Origin: Tipula vernalis
Taxonomy: Eukaryota > Arthropoda > Insecta > Diptera > Tipulidae
Length of the DNA stretch: 64,000 nt
NCBI GenBank assembly: GCA_958295665.1
Contig: OY282558.1
Span: 189,523,586 to 189,587,585 of the forward strand
Direction: 5' to 3'
Made by a program: the position numbers and the translations under genes. Of this stretch, positions 46,451 through 57,217 are shown piece after piece. The number at the start of each line of letters is the position of its first letter. Positions within the stretch are counted from its first letter, which is position 1. Below the pieces are notes generated by a model that was not told where the DNA came from, did no database searches, and saw only the letters and a program-made list of their open reading frames with translations.

Positions 46451-47568
46451 GCTAATGTAGCACATGTGATTGAACCAAAGACATATGAAGAGGCTTTTTA
46501 ATCAAAACAGTGGAATGAGTGGAAGCGTGCAATAGATGAGGAGTATGAGTCATTAATTCATAACAATACATGGGTTATGGTCGAAAAACCAAAAGACTAA
46601 AGTATCATCGATAATCGTTGGATTTTTAAAGTTAAAGAAGGGAGTTATTTTAAATGTATAACAATTATTACTATTTATGTGGATGATGGTTTTATATCTT
46701 ATAATGATGAAACCGAGATGAAGAGCGTTATATTGTATCTGCAAGAACATTATACAGTTAAGGTGTTCAATTTGAATTGTTTCCTTGGTATACAAATCGA
46801 ACAATCATCAAATGGTTCGATACGCATTCATCAGGACATATGCCGTTAATAAAGTATTGAATCGCTTCAATATGAATTAGTGTAATGTGGTATCCACAAC
46901 AGCTGATAGCAATCAAAATCTTGATGATTTTGTTAACGACGAGAAGAATAAAGATTTTCCATGTCGTGAAGCAGTGGGAAGCTTAATGTATTTGGCAGTT
47001 GGTACACGCCTAGATATTAGTTATGCTGTAGGTGTTGTCAGTCGTTACTTGGAGAAGCCAACTCAAGGTCATGTCAATGCAGTCAAGCGCATTTTAAAAT
47101 ATTTAAAAGGATCGACATCGTTAGGTATATTATTTAACTGTAATGATGTATTTGATTTTGTTGGTTACAGTGATGCAGATTATGCTGGTGATAGTGAAAC
47201 GAGAAGATCAACCAGTGGCTATGTTTTTAACATCGGTTCAGGCGTTATAAGTTGGGTGTCAACCAGACAACAATCAGTTTCGACATCAACAACGGAGTCG
47301 GAATAAATAGCTGCTTGTCAAGGTATAAAAGAGTTAATTTGGCTTAAAAATTTAGTTGCTGATGAAGAATCCTGTATTTCATAAAAGGAGCAAGCACATT
47401 GATGTTCAGTATCATTTCATCCGTGAACAATTTCAAAAAAATAATTTTGAATTAGAATATGTACAAAGGGATGAACAAATCGCTGATATATTCACAAAAG
47501 CATTAATCAAAAGTTGCCACAACTATTTGTGTAAATTAATGAAATTGATTAATGTAATTTTAATTTAA
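46451..47568 (+). pseudogene. Copia RT and RNase H (pseudo)
   Basis: RT starts with WNEWKRAIDEEYESLIHNNT, then WVMVEKPKD and WIFKVKEG. It then jumps by deletion to the active site IYVDDGFI (about 46672), removing most of the fingers and palm. CFLGIQIEQSSNGSIRIHQ follows. The RNase H frame (46887-47306) has REAVGSLMYLAVGTRLDIS, YSDADYAGDSETRRSTSGYV and STSTTESE, with a stop right after. The C-terminus has KHIDVQYHFIREQ and ADIFTKAL. Confidence 0.9.
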
Positions 47569-48180
47569 CGTAGTATACTATTAATGTATCATAAACGTTC
47601 TTCTCTTTCTTGTTAGCTTGATTGTCATACAATAAAGACGTTAATAAATTAACCAAAAACAAATTCGCTTTCGTTATGTATTTTTTATTTGTGCATCTCT
47701 GAATATTGTTAAGTACATAGTTTTCCAGCTCTGATTGATAAATTTCAAGTTGCAGTGATAAATCTTTAGTTGGGACAGACTCGACCCGGTTACAGAAACC
47801 AATGCGATCGATACTTAGTAAATGATTAGCACAATATATAATAAATAGGTTAGCACTGTTGTGCCATCCATCGCATCCATAGCTGGGACCGATAATGATG
47901 ATATCTAAATGTTAAAAAACCTAAAAGTAAGCAAAGATACTACATAATTACAATAACAAAATAACACACTTTGGTAACAAAGAAATTACAATAACAAATT
48001 GGCACGTTTCGTTTAACACAGAAAAATAAAGTAAAGAATTTGACACCAATAATCTTTGCGCCCGAAAGTAGTCTAAGTAAAAATTACATACAAATAAAAG
48101 AAAAAACTTAATTTCTTTTTGAAATGCCATTTAGGGGAATTAAAATAAATAATGTATGACATTGAAAAATATTAACATTG
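47569..48180. other. Flank of copia element with repeat R fragment
   Basis: AT-rich. At about 47770-47880, TTGGGACAGACTCGACCC and TTAGTAAATGATTAGCAC resemble parts of repeat family R as seen at 49640-49700. A 60-codon minus frame at 47948-48130 is not recognised. Confidence 0.4.
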
Positions 48181-48490
48181 AAAATATTTCCGTAAATATT
48201 TTATATATATAAAATTTGTAAAGTTCCGCGTGTTAAACAAAAAAAAAGATTTCCGCATCTTCAACAAAAAGATTTCCGCAGCTTCAACAAAAAAAGATTT
48301 CGGTATCTTCTGTAAACATTGTAAACAGGAAGATTAAATTGTAATATATAAAGACATAAAATTGTAAATAGAAACACAGTGTAATCACAGTGTAATCATA
48401 AGTAAAGAAGAATTAATGAAATAAAGAAAATATCTTAAGTGACAATAAATCGAGATTTTTCAATTCAGGAATACATATAATTTGGTAAGT
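48180..48490 (+). repeat. LTR-like sequence with short tandem repeat
   Basis: Three imperfect copies of AAAGATTTCCGCATCTTCAA lie at about 48247-48315. An AATATATAAAGA box follows (about 48342), then repeated ACAGTGTAATC, an AATAAAG signal (about 48420), and AATTTGGTAAGT at 48478. The arrangement suggests a promoter and poly-A end of an LTR, but no partner copy was found. Confidence 0.3.
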
Positions 48491-48879
48491 ATAAAATAAC
48501 CAACATACTAACATCTGGGTACCGGTGAGATTGAGTAATTGTGGAAGAAATAAATATGGCAGTATTTATACCCGCTGAATATTCTTTCACACTTATAAGA
48601 TCTCATCTTTCTCACAACTAACATTTAAACTCTCCACGCTTAAATATATCACTTGGGTCATAGCCCCTACCAGCGGTAAGCGCCAAGTGACTATACAAGC
48701 TCCAAACCATCGTCTCCATATAACTACATTAAATCTATATTAAGTCAAGCTAACCACCGACGTATCCCATACCCGGAATTTGTCATACACACACGAAGTA
48801 CAATTAACTGGACATAATAATTACCCGGTACATATAACAAAGAATTCCCAAACACCTATAAACATAACAAAGCATTATC

Positions 48880-49150
48880 ATAAATACCCAAACTATTGAC
48901 ACTGTAGGCTAACCGATTTCAGATAAAATACAAATCCCATCACGAAAAAATACAACAGAAACAATATCAGATACAAAACATAAAATATTTAACTAATATA
49001 TGATCAAAAATATAAAATAGCACAAGACAGCACAATTTAGGGCCGGATACTCAGGACTCCCTAAATTCTAAATCTAAAACAGGACTTAAAAAATTATTAA
49101 TGTTGTAATTTCACCCCTGTCTGCCTGTCATTAATTTACCTGATAAAATA
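48880..49150 (+). repeat. Dispersed repeat family R, copy 3
   Basis: ACAAGACAGCACAATTTAGG, GGCCGGATACTCAGGACTCC, and AAATCTAAAACAGGACTTAA followed by TTATTAATGTTGTAATTT match copies at 14560-14640 and 49710-49840. No coding capacity. Confidence 0.5.
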
Positions 49151-49564
49151 TTTAAGAAAAATTTAAAATAACAGCGCTTATTACATTACTCATGGTCCTT
49201 TTATATCTAATTAATTAATTATTACATACTGCAACAAGAATTAAAATAAACATTAAACCGTTTAAACATAAAATTTTACTTAAAACTAATCATCAATTTC
49301 CTACCGATCCAGAAAAAGAAAATAAATAATTATAAATTCAGTTATTTTATAAAATTTATATAAAATGATTTAAAAATGATAATGTTACAGCACCACAACA
49401 CCCGTACTATAAGTATATCAAGAATCAACAAATAAAATTAATATAAAAATTCCCAGGCAACTCTGAAAACTAAATTTAATTAATAAATCACCATAATACC
49501 AAATTTTATTACTAATAATTAATAATAATTAATTAATAATAATTATTCATTTAAATTATTATAA

Positions 49565-49850
49565 CAGGATCTTCAGTATTTCCGAGCACACACCGTACTT
49601 ACACATGCCAAAACCGATGGATAAGATATGATTATTAGTTGGGACAGATTCAACCCGTTTGCAGTCTCCTAAGCGATTAATAGTTAGTAAATTATTAAGA
49701 GGTTAGCATAAGACAGCACAATTTAACTACATGATTAGATGCTCGTTCCTCTGAAATCCAATGCCAGAACTCAGGATTCTTTAAATCTAAATTAGGACAT
49801 CAAAAATTATTATTTTAATTAATGTTGTAATTTTACTAATCCTGTTGACA
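49565..49850 (+). repeat. Dispersed repeat family R, copy 4
   Basis: It starts with CCGAGCACACACCGTACTTA and an AAAACCGATGG stretch, and continues with TTGGGACAGATTCAACCCG, GACAGCACAATTTAACTACA and ATTAGATGCTCGTTCCTCTG. This is the most complete copy and shows that the fragments elsewhere belong to one repeat. Confidence 0.55.
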
Positions 49851-51290
49851 TAATTAAGATAAACAAAAATCAACATCTTCGAAATTTATTACTTATACTC
49901 GTATATTCCCATAAAACTTCAACTCCGTTTATGGATATATTAACACATATTGGTGAAAACTGCCACCTCAACTTCAATAAATCCATTAAGTTAATTAATT
50001 AAGTTCTATACATTTAGCATCACGATTTGCATTTACATAATTCCACGTTGTTCACATTCGTTTAATCAAAATTTAGCATGCATAAATAAATACGTCACTA
50101 TGTGTTGCAAGCCAATCTTAACTCAACTCAAAATTTATATTTCCAAATTAGTATTTATTTTTATAATTAAGTTAATTTAAAATCTTTTAATATTAATTAA
50201 ATTAATTTAATATAATTTAATGCAATTTATAATATCCTGAAAATAAAATCATCATACCTAAATATACTATTTTATATGAATTATACTTATATGGTTTCCG
50301 ATTCGACTCAAACTTACTCGATTATACGAAGTAAAAGAATCCTATTTGAGTCGAATACACTAAAATTTTCGTTGTGTTTGTATAGTTCATGTTTTATCAA
50401 GAACACTATAGTTTTCTCATGAATACAAAAAAAAACACAAACAGAAAAAACCACACCAAACTAAAAATAACATAATCTCATATACTAAACCACCAACATA
50501 CATTGAAGGTAAATATTTCTCTACAATCTTCCATTAGCGTAGCAGGAGACGTATCATGTTTTCATTATATTATATACAAATAATACCATTATAGCGAACA
50601 TACAAACATTCCTGTACTATGTATCAAGATACCGGAAAATATTTGTGACGACTATATCAAAACCAACAAAAATGTCTCTCTTTTTTGTTGTTGTTTAAAT
50701 ATTATGTGACATAAACCAATAATATATAGTACATTTTCTTGACAGGATTTGTGCAATGAGCGAACGAGACGGCCTGTTTTGCTATGTATCAAGCTTCAAG
50801 AATATATTTGTGTCGATTGTACATAAAATAAAACACAAGAACACATTCAAGTATGCTTAAAAATAAAAGCAGATATGAAATTAACTACGTCGTATATCAA
50901 ATTAAGTTAAAATCAATTTAATACGATCCAATTAGTAGATTTTAGTAATTAAATTCCATGTACAACCACACAAAAGTTAAAATCATGCATTTAATCAAGA
51001 AATCAAGAATTTTGATTTCTTTATCTATAAATATAAAACATTGCCTGATAAATGCATCCAGGTGGATTACATTTTCCAAAATTACACTTTAATTATTATT
51101 TATTATTATTTCACTTACACTTTAATTATTATTTCACTAAAATTGAATTGGATAGATTTAAAGTAAAATAAAAATGTATATAATACACATATAAAGCATA
51201 TATATAACAATACATAAATATTAAAACAACAAAAATTAAAATAAAATTAAATTAAATTACATTTTTGAAGAGAATAGAAAAAACACGTCT
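49850..51290. other. Very AT-rich sequence with small repeats
   Basis: No gene. A 12-base perfect inverted repeat ATTCGACTCAAA (50301-50312 and 50345-50356) makes a hairpin with a 32-base loop. A diverged pair of stretches about 165 bases apart shares AGCGAAC and CTATGTATCAAG (about 50575-50665 and 50758-50830). Confidence 0.4.
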
Positions 51291-51299
51291 ATCTTCTTT

Positions 51300-51436
51300 G
51301 AATAACATTTGCTCACCCCCATCACCGATCGTAACCAGATGATGAAAAATCCCTTTTGCATTTCGCCCCTATCGGGATTCGAACCCGATACCTACCGATC
51401 CAAACGCCGGAGCTTTAACACTGTGTCGCTTGGCCG
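51300..51436 (-). ncRNA. tRNA-derived SINE
   Basis: Read on the minus strand from 51436: an A-box-like AAGCGACACAGTGTTAAAGC is followed by TATCGGGTTCGAATCCCGAT, a perfect B box inside a T-arm hairpin. These are the internal RNA polymerase III promoter boxes of a tRNA. The acceptor and anticodon stems do not pair well, and the sequence runs on into an unrelated tail (CATCTGGTTACGATCGGTGA) also found near 43990. That points to a SINE rather than a working tRNA gene. A TTTGGAT stretch sits where an anticodon loop would be. Confidence 0.6.
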
Positions 51437-51507
51437 GTTTCCAAAAAACTCTTTTTCGAATTTTGTGGGAATATCAAAAAAAAATAAATAATTTTGACCA
51501 TTTTCAG

Positions 51508-53114
51508 GTGTCCGTCACACCAGAAATCCTATATAAGAAAACCCAAGATTCCATACCATATATTTCGCACCATTCGGATTGTGAAATTTTGAGCCTGTAA
51601 TTAGAAAATTTGTGCATAGCGTACTTTAGGAAACAAGATGGGATTTATCATGAGATTATCACACCAGAAATCCCATATATCCCGTTTATCTAATAAAACA
51701 AATTTTCGGTGTATGATGATTGTGCAAAATTGTGCCGTACTAAACTAATCTTGAAAATAGTTTATATTTTCCAGAATCGGCCATAGAACATCCACAATTT
51801 ATCAAAATCTCGGTTTATCGAAGAGGTTATAAAAGTGTAGTTAGTATTCTGGCCAAGATTCACATTTATGCATATTACACTTTAGCCAGAATCGGCCATA
51901 GAACATCCAAGATTTATCAAAATCGTGGTTTTTCCAACAGGTTATATGGGCGATTTCCAGAAATTCCACCTTCAATTAACATTCTACACACTGTGTTTTA
52001 AAGCAAATATTAGTAAAATGTGGGATTTATGCAAATCGAAAACATTTTCGAAAAACGTCGATTTTGATCGATTGTGGATGTTCTTTGGCCGATGCTGGCC
52101 GAAGTGTAATATGCAGAAATGTGAATTTTTGCCAGAATACTAACTACACTTTATTTAAATGTGGGATTTCCGGAAATCGCCTATATAACCTGTTGGAAAA
52201 ACCTCGATTTTGATCAATTGTGGATGTTCTATGGCCGATTCTGGCTAAATTGTAATATATACAAACGTGAATCTTGGCCAGATTGCTAACTATACTCTGT
52301 TTTAACTCGAATGTTAATAGAAGATTGGATTTCTGGAAATCGCCCATATAACCGCGATTTTGATAAATTGGGGATGTTCTATAGCCGATTCTGGCTAAAG
52401 TGTAACATGCGCAAATGTATATTGGCCAGAATAATATCTTCACTTTGTTTTAATTCGAATATTTAAAAAAAGTGAGATTTCTGGAAATCGCCCATATAAC
52501 TTCTTCGAAAAACCGCGATTTTGATCAATTACGATCGATTCTGGCTAAAGTGTAATAAGCACAAACGTGAATCTCGGCCGGAATATTAACTACACTTTGT
52601 TTCAAATCGAATATTAATAAAAGGTGAGATTTCTGGAAATCGCCCATATAGCTAACCTTTTCGAAAAACGTCAATTTTGATCAATTGTGGTTGTTTTTTG
52701 GCCGATTTTGGCTAAAGTGTAATATGCCCAAACGTGAAACTTGGGCAGAATATTATCTACACTTTGTTTTAATTCGAATGTTAATAAAATGTGGGATTTC
52801 TGGAAATCGGCCATGTAACCTCCATGATACACCAAAATTTTGATAAAATTGGCCAATATAAACTATTTTCAAGGTAAGCTTAGTAACACGCAATTTTGCA
52901 CAATCATTAAGCATCAAAAAATTTGTTTTATTAGGTAAACGGAATATATGGGATTTCTGGTGTGATAATCACATGACAAATCCTATCCTGTTTTCTAAAG
53001 TACGCAATTCACAAATTTTCTAATTACAGGCACAAAATTGCACTGTCCTAATGCTGCGAATTATTTATAGAAAACTTGGGTTTTCTAAACTAGAATTTCT
53101 GGTGTGATGTACAC
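51508..53114. mobile_element. Foldback (MULE-like) element with 9-bp target duplication
   Basis: The element starts GTGTCCGTCACACCAGAAAT and ends with the inverse of GTGTACATCACACCAGAAAT. Long inverted repeats of about 270-290 bases share AATTAGAAAATTTGTG, TTATCACACCAGAAATCCCA and GATTGTGCAAAATTG. The nine bases CATTTTCAG stand immediately outside each end (51499-51507 and 53115-53123). The interior is an array of diverged units of about 145-168 bases, with GGCCGATTCTGGCTAAA, in one orientation at about 52060-52860 and inverted at about 51770-51960. There is no coding capacity. Nine-base duplications and tandem-repeat arms are typical of Drosophila FB elements and MULEs. Confidence 0.85.
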
Positions 53115-53154
53115 CATTTTCAGATTAACTCTGTACAACAAGTCATAAAATTGA

Positions 53155-53350
53155 TCTGTTTTGAGGTCCCCGGAGTTGAAAAAAGTTCGTTTCGAAATGG
53201 TGTCTGTCTGTCAGTCAATCTGCCTGTGCCCCCTTCTACAGCCCAGCTGGTTTAACCAATCGAACTGAAACTTTATCTTTAAGCTTTTTTCATAAATTGT
53301 GTGGTTCCACAAATCGTGTGTTGGCCACACCTCAATTTGTTATGATGGCT
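53155..53350 (+). repeat. Dispersed repeat family S, copy 1
   Basis: CTGTTTTGAGGTCCCCGGAG, TTTCGAAATGGTGTCTGTCT, AACCAATCGAACTGAAACTT and GTGTGTTGGCCACACCTC match the longer copy at 59345-59800. This copy is shortened in the middle. A (GTCT)n-type stretch is part of the repeat. Function unknown. Confidence 0.6.
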
Positions 53351-53880
53351 GGTCTCCACTTTCGTATTTTTCTCTTGACAAAAAAAAAATCTAGTCCAGT
53401 TTTTTCCTCGTGATAATTTTTAGTACATTTTCCAAAATACATACACAAAGATTGATGTGAGCATGCGCATTGAAATTTTGTCAAGAGAGGAAAAGATCAG
53501 AATATTCAATATTTTTGTCATGACGTTGTGCCATTTGAGCATAAATTGTATTTTATGCTCAATTTCATGTCATTTTATGTTGAATATTTTGATAAATAAA
53601 ATGAAATTTTCATTCTTTTTTGACAAAATATTGTCCTTTTAATAAATTTTAGGTCAAAATATAATAAAATTTGTGTTATTAAAATAAAACATAAATAATA
53701 AATCGTGGAATACAAAAGTAATATGCCAAAAATTGTATTATTCGAAAAACGAACCAAATTCAAATTTTTTTCTTATTCTCAAACAGTGAAATTAGTTGTA
53801 TTCCTTTTAGATTTTAAGTAATTTGAGTAATTTGAATTAATTTGTATTATATTTTTTGATAATTATATTTGTAATTTAGA
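53351..53880. other. AT-rich sequence, nothing recognised
   Basis: No convincing frame or repeat was found before the zeste-like pseudogene. Confidence 0.3.
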
Positions 53881-53889
53881 TGGAAAAAT

Positions 53890-54867
53890 ACGCCAAATAC
53901 GATGTCAACAAACCACGATGGAGCAACTGGAGGCATATTTATTTTTTCTGGAGGAAAACTCACAATTTAAAGTGGGGAAAAATACTCCAGAAAATATCCT
54001 TTATTTGGATCAAAAACGGGAAGAGTTGGCTACCAAATTAAATCTACTAAAAGGACCACTAAAAAATGCGAAATATTAGAAAACGGTAAGCTATTTTGTT
54101 AAAAAATGTGTATTTGAAATATTTTAATATTTTTTAGTCGCTTACTCGCTGGAAATACCAACTAAAATCACAGGCTCGCAAAATCACGGTAGAGATTTTA
54201 GTAACAGGAGGCGGTGAAACAATAAAGACTTCCCTGTCAGCTTTTTAAGAAAGAGCTCTAAATTTCTTTGCTATAGTCTCAGTTAGGGGAGAGGACGCGA
54301 TACCTATTATTGGCTTTGAAGTAAGACATATATGCCATCTTACTTTGGTCACTGAAATAGTTATTGTTATAATTGTATACCAACAAAAGCTTGGTTTGAA
54401 ACTATTTATTCCGGAATGAAAATACATGGCATTGTTGTTGTAAAATTTTTAAAGTAACACGGCAATAGTTTTAATAATTATTAAGAATTTGTCAGGATTT
54501 CCTTTAGAGCGCAAATCCAACGAGTGAAACAAATTCTGTGGTCGAATCTGGCGTATCTGTGGACAACCCCTCGATAGAATCAGCATTGGTCATCCCGTTG
54601 CCAGGACCATCTTCAAACGTAACACTTCAGACCGCTGCACCTACATCCCGAAAGGGGCTGTATTCCAACACGTTTTCATCCGCCATTTCCGATTGTATTG
54701 ACAAAATTGGAAAACTAGCGCAAAATCGTTTTAAGGAGGATACATTAATGGCGGAACGTTGTCTGGCAATAGACAAACAAAATGCGGATGTCATAAAAAC
54801 AACAACAATCAACCACTTTTCTTGGGTCAAAGGCCTATTTACCACCAATTTTACCTGGTCCAAGTAG
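53890..54867 (+). pseudogene. zeste/Myb-SANT-like DNA-binding protein, three exons, two stop codons
   Basis: Exon 1 (to about 54089) reads TTMEQLEAYLFFLEENSQFK, then LDQKREELATKLNLLKGP, the Myb/SANT-like domain of the regulatory protein zeste group. An intron with GTAAGC and TTTTTTAG joins phase 0 to exon 2 (54138-54318), with RWKYQLKSQARK, then ALNFFAIVSVRGEDAIPIIG then FE. A GAAGTAAGA donor and TTTCCTTTAG acceptor lead to exon 3 (54510-54867). This has ALVIPLPGPSSNVTLQTAAP and AQNRFKEDTLMAERCLAIDK, the usual coiled tail. An in-frame TAG replaces a conserved Trp in exon 1 and a TAA lies in exon 2. Such proteins are often the second ORF of PIF/Harbinger transposons. Confidence 0.75.
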
Positions 54868-56110
54868 TTATCAGCCACACTCGACAAATTCAATTTACCA
54901 AATGCCTGCCCCAGTTTCTGTGGCATTCATGTTCAAGGATGTTGAAGAATCGATGTCAACATTTAGTGGTGATAAAGAATATTCTGGGGATAAGTGGATT
55001 GAAGATGTGAACGAGTTTGCTATGTGTCTTGTGTGTACTGATCTACAAAAGTTCATATATGGTAAAAGATTGTTATCTGGATCAGCAAGACAGAGCTTAA
55101 GGATGGATAAGAAAATTGATTTTTGGATTACATTGACCTGATTTTTAAGTTTAGAGTTCAAGCAAAAGACGAATGAAGCCTAAATCCATAAACGACTGTA
55201 GGAAAGGAAGAAGAAGAATGGAGAATCGTGTCGTAGCTATTTAATAACAATGCGTGAAATCGGAGCTACTGGTGACTTATCGGATGGTGCTATTATCCAG
55301 CACTGTATTGATGGGATAGTTGGGACTGTTGACTTTGAACCAAACAAGTCAATTTTGTATGGTGCTACTGATATGCAGGAGTTTAAGTTGAAGTTAGAAC
55401 TTTATGAGACGATAAAGAGAAAACTGTCCAACCGAAAGTTGAAAACAAACCTTCGAGTTCTGGTGCGAATACAAATGCAAATTTTTCAAGTCGAAAGCCT
55501 GCTTTTATATGAAAACCATTCCATAGTCAAATTATATGCTATAATTGTGGTACAATTGGTCATAATTAAAAAGATTATCCCAACAAAAAGGATGTTCGTA
55601 AATGTTTCAAGTGTGAGAAGTTTGGTCATACTTCAAAGGAATGTAGATTCAGTGGTGATGTTGGTGAAAATATGGCTATTACCGCCGATGAAGGAGATGA
55701 TAAACGCATTTTATATAATTTTTCCACATTAAAAGACGTGAAAAAAATCCAGATAAGTGGTGTTGATATGTTTGCTCTTGTTGATAGTGGAAGTGACAAA
55801 TACAAGGTTCACCAAACTTTTCCAATATTGCTTTGTCATTCACAGCAGCTGTACCTCAAAAAGTTAAAACAATTGGAAGATGTCAAACAAAGGTTGCAAT
55901 TGATGGTGAAGATTATGATACCACTTATAAAATCGTGGATGATGGTGTACTTCCCGTCGATGTCATGATTGGACGAGATTTGATGAGCCAAACCATTACC
56001 ATAATAACACCGGTCGATATCACAATGAAGCGATATTCGCCTATAAGTTTAGCTAGTGTTGTACAAGGATTTGAATTGGAGCTCTTGCCAATGGAATTCG
56101 AAAAATGGTA
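54860..56110 (+). pseudogene. Gypsy gag and protease (pseudo)
   Basis: Gag frame: MPAPVSVAFMFKDVEESMST, then FSGDKEYSGDKWIEDVNEF (54902-55015), later GATGDLSDGAIIQHCIDGIV (about 55260). Two CCHC knuckles lie at about 55530-55640: CYNCGTIGHN, then CFKCEKFGHTSKEC. The first lacks its final Cys. The protease has MFALVDSGSD at about 55770, with the DSG motif, then DVMIGRDLMSQTITIITPVD. Frame changes occur at about 55140, 55480 and 55820. Confidence 0.83.
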
Positions 56111-57217
56111 GTCAATTATAGCCCTAACAGATCAGCTGTGAAAAATGATGTCGAAATGAAACTGGTGCTTACCCATGAAAATCCGATAGCTCAGCGACCA
56201 AGAAGACTCTCGCCATTTGAATTGGAAGTAGTGAAACATCAGATTAATGATTGGCTTGAGGAAGGTATTATACGACCAAGTACGTCTGCTTATGCAAGTC
56301 CGATGGTGCTAGCAAATAAGAAGGATGGATCCAAGCGACTATGTGTCGATTACCGTCGGTTAAACGATGTTGTTGTTAAAGATCGGTTTCCACTACCCCT
56401 CATTAAAGATGAAATTGATAAGCTGCAGGGTGCCAAATATTTCACAACACTTGATTTGCGTAATGGATTTTTCCATGTAGCCGTAGCAGAAGAATCTCGT
56501 AAGTACACTGCGTTTGTGACGCCGTTTGGCCTGTACGAGTTTTTAAGATGTCCGTTTGGGTTATGCAATTGCCCTGCTGTTTTCATGAGGTACATCTTGT
56601 ACATTTTTCGAGATTTGATAGTGAAAAAATATAACTGCACGTATTTAGATGATTTAGTTGTTCCAGCTAAAGACGTTGATGAAGCTCTATTGAAGTTGAA
56701 AGTGGTTTTGAAGGTTGCGGAAGAAAACGGCTTGCAAATCAAATGGTCGAAGTGTCAGTTCCTTCGAGAGTCGGTAGAATATTTAAGGTATCGTATAAGT
56801 CAAGGATGCATTAGACCCTCTGAAGAGCAAATCGAAACCATTCGCAAATTTTCAGTTCCAACGAATATCAAGAAAGTTCAAAGTTTCCTGGGTCTAACTG
56901 GATATTTCCGGAAGTTTGCTGAAGGATATTCAATTATTGCGCGATCTTTGACCAATTTATTGAAAAAGGATGTTGTGTTTAAGTTTGGTAAGGATAAAAT
57001 GATGATTTTCGAAAAATTGAAGAAGGTATTATGTGATACGCCTGTGTTGAGATTGTATTCTATGGAAGCTGAGACTGAATTACACACCGACGTGTGCAAG
57101 TTTGGATTGGGGGCAATACTGCTTCAAAAATCTCAAGAAGATTTGACGTTTCATCCTGTTTTATACTTTTCACAAAAGACCAATTCAGCGCAAGAAATAA
57201 AAGTACTGCAGATATGA
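56105..57217 (+). pseudogene. Gypsy reverse transcriptase and RNase H (371-codon open run)
   Basis: The longest open coding run of the element. RT blocks: PRRLSPFELEVVKHQINDWL, SPMVLANKKDGSKRLCVDYR, KYFTTLDLRNGFFHV (catalytic Asp in TLDL), FGLYEFLRCPFGLCNCPAVF, and the YLDDLVV active site at about 56645. IKKVQSFLGLTGYFRKFAEG marks the connection. RNase H starts with ETELHTDVCKFGLGAILLQK, where the usual DAS reads DVC. A stop at 57215-57217, inside RNase H, ends the frame early; homology continues to about 57480. Confidence 0.9.

Larger units (their letters stand above)
44129..47568 (+). mobile_element. Ty1/copia retrotransposon, degenerate
   Basis: Order is gag, protease, integrase, RT, RNase H, the copia arrangement (integrase before RT). 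Stops, frameshifts and a large deletion in the RT are present. No LTR pair could be matched by eye at either side, so element ends are taken from coding homology only. Confidence 0.9.

Noticed and set aside
48247..48315. CRISPR-like array from repeated AAAGATTTCCGC units
   Set aside because: Only three imperfect units with no proper spacers, in a eukaryotic context. More likely an LTR tandem repeat.
51366..51436. A functional tRNA gene on the minus strand
   Set aside because: T-arm and B box are perfect but acceptor and anticodon stems do not pair properly, and a shared non-tRNA tail is attached, so a SINE is more likely.
52060..52860. Satellite DNA array
   Set aside because: The units are bounded by long inverted repeats and a 9-base target duplication, so they are the interior of a foldback element.
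54245..54427. 60-codon minus frame as a separate gene
   Set aside because: Antisense to exon 2 and intron 2 of the zeste-like pseudogene.
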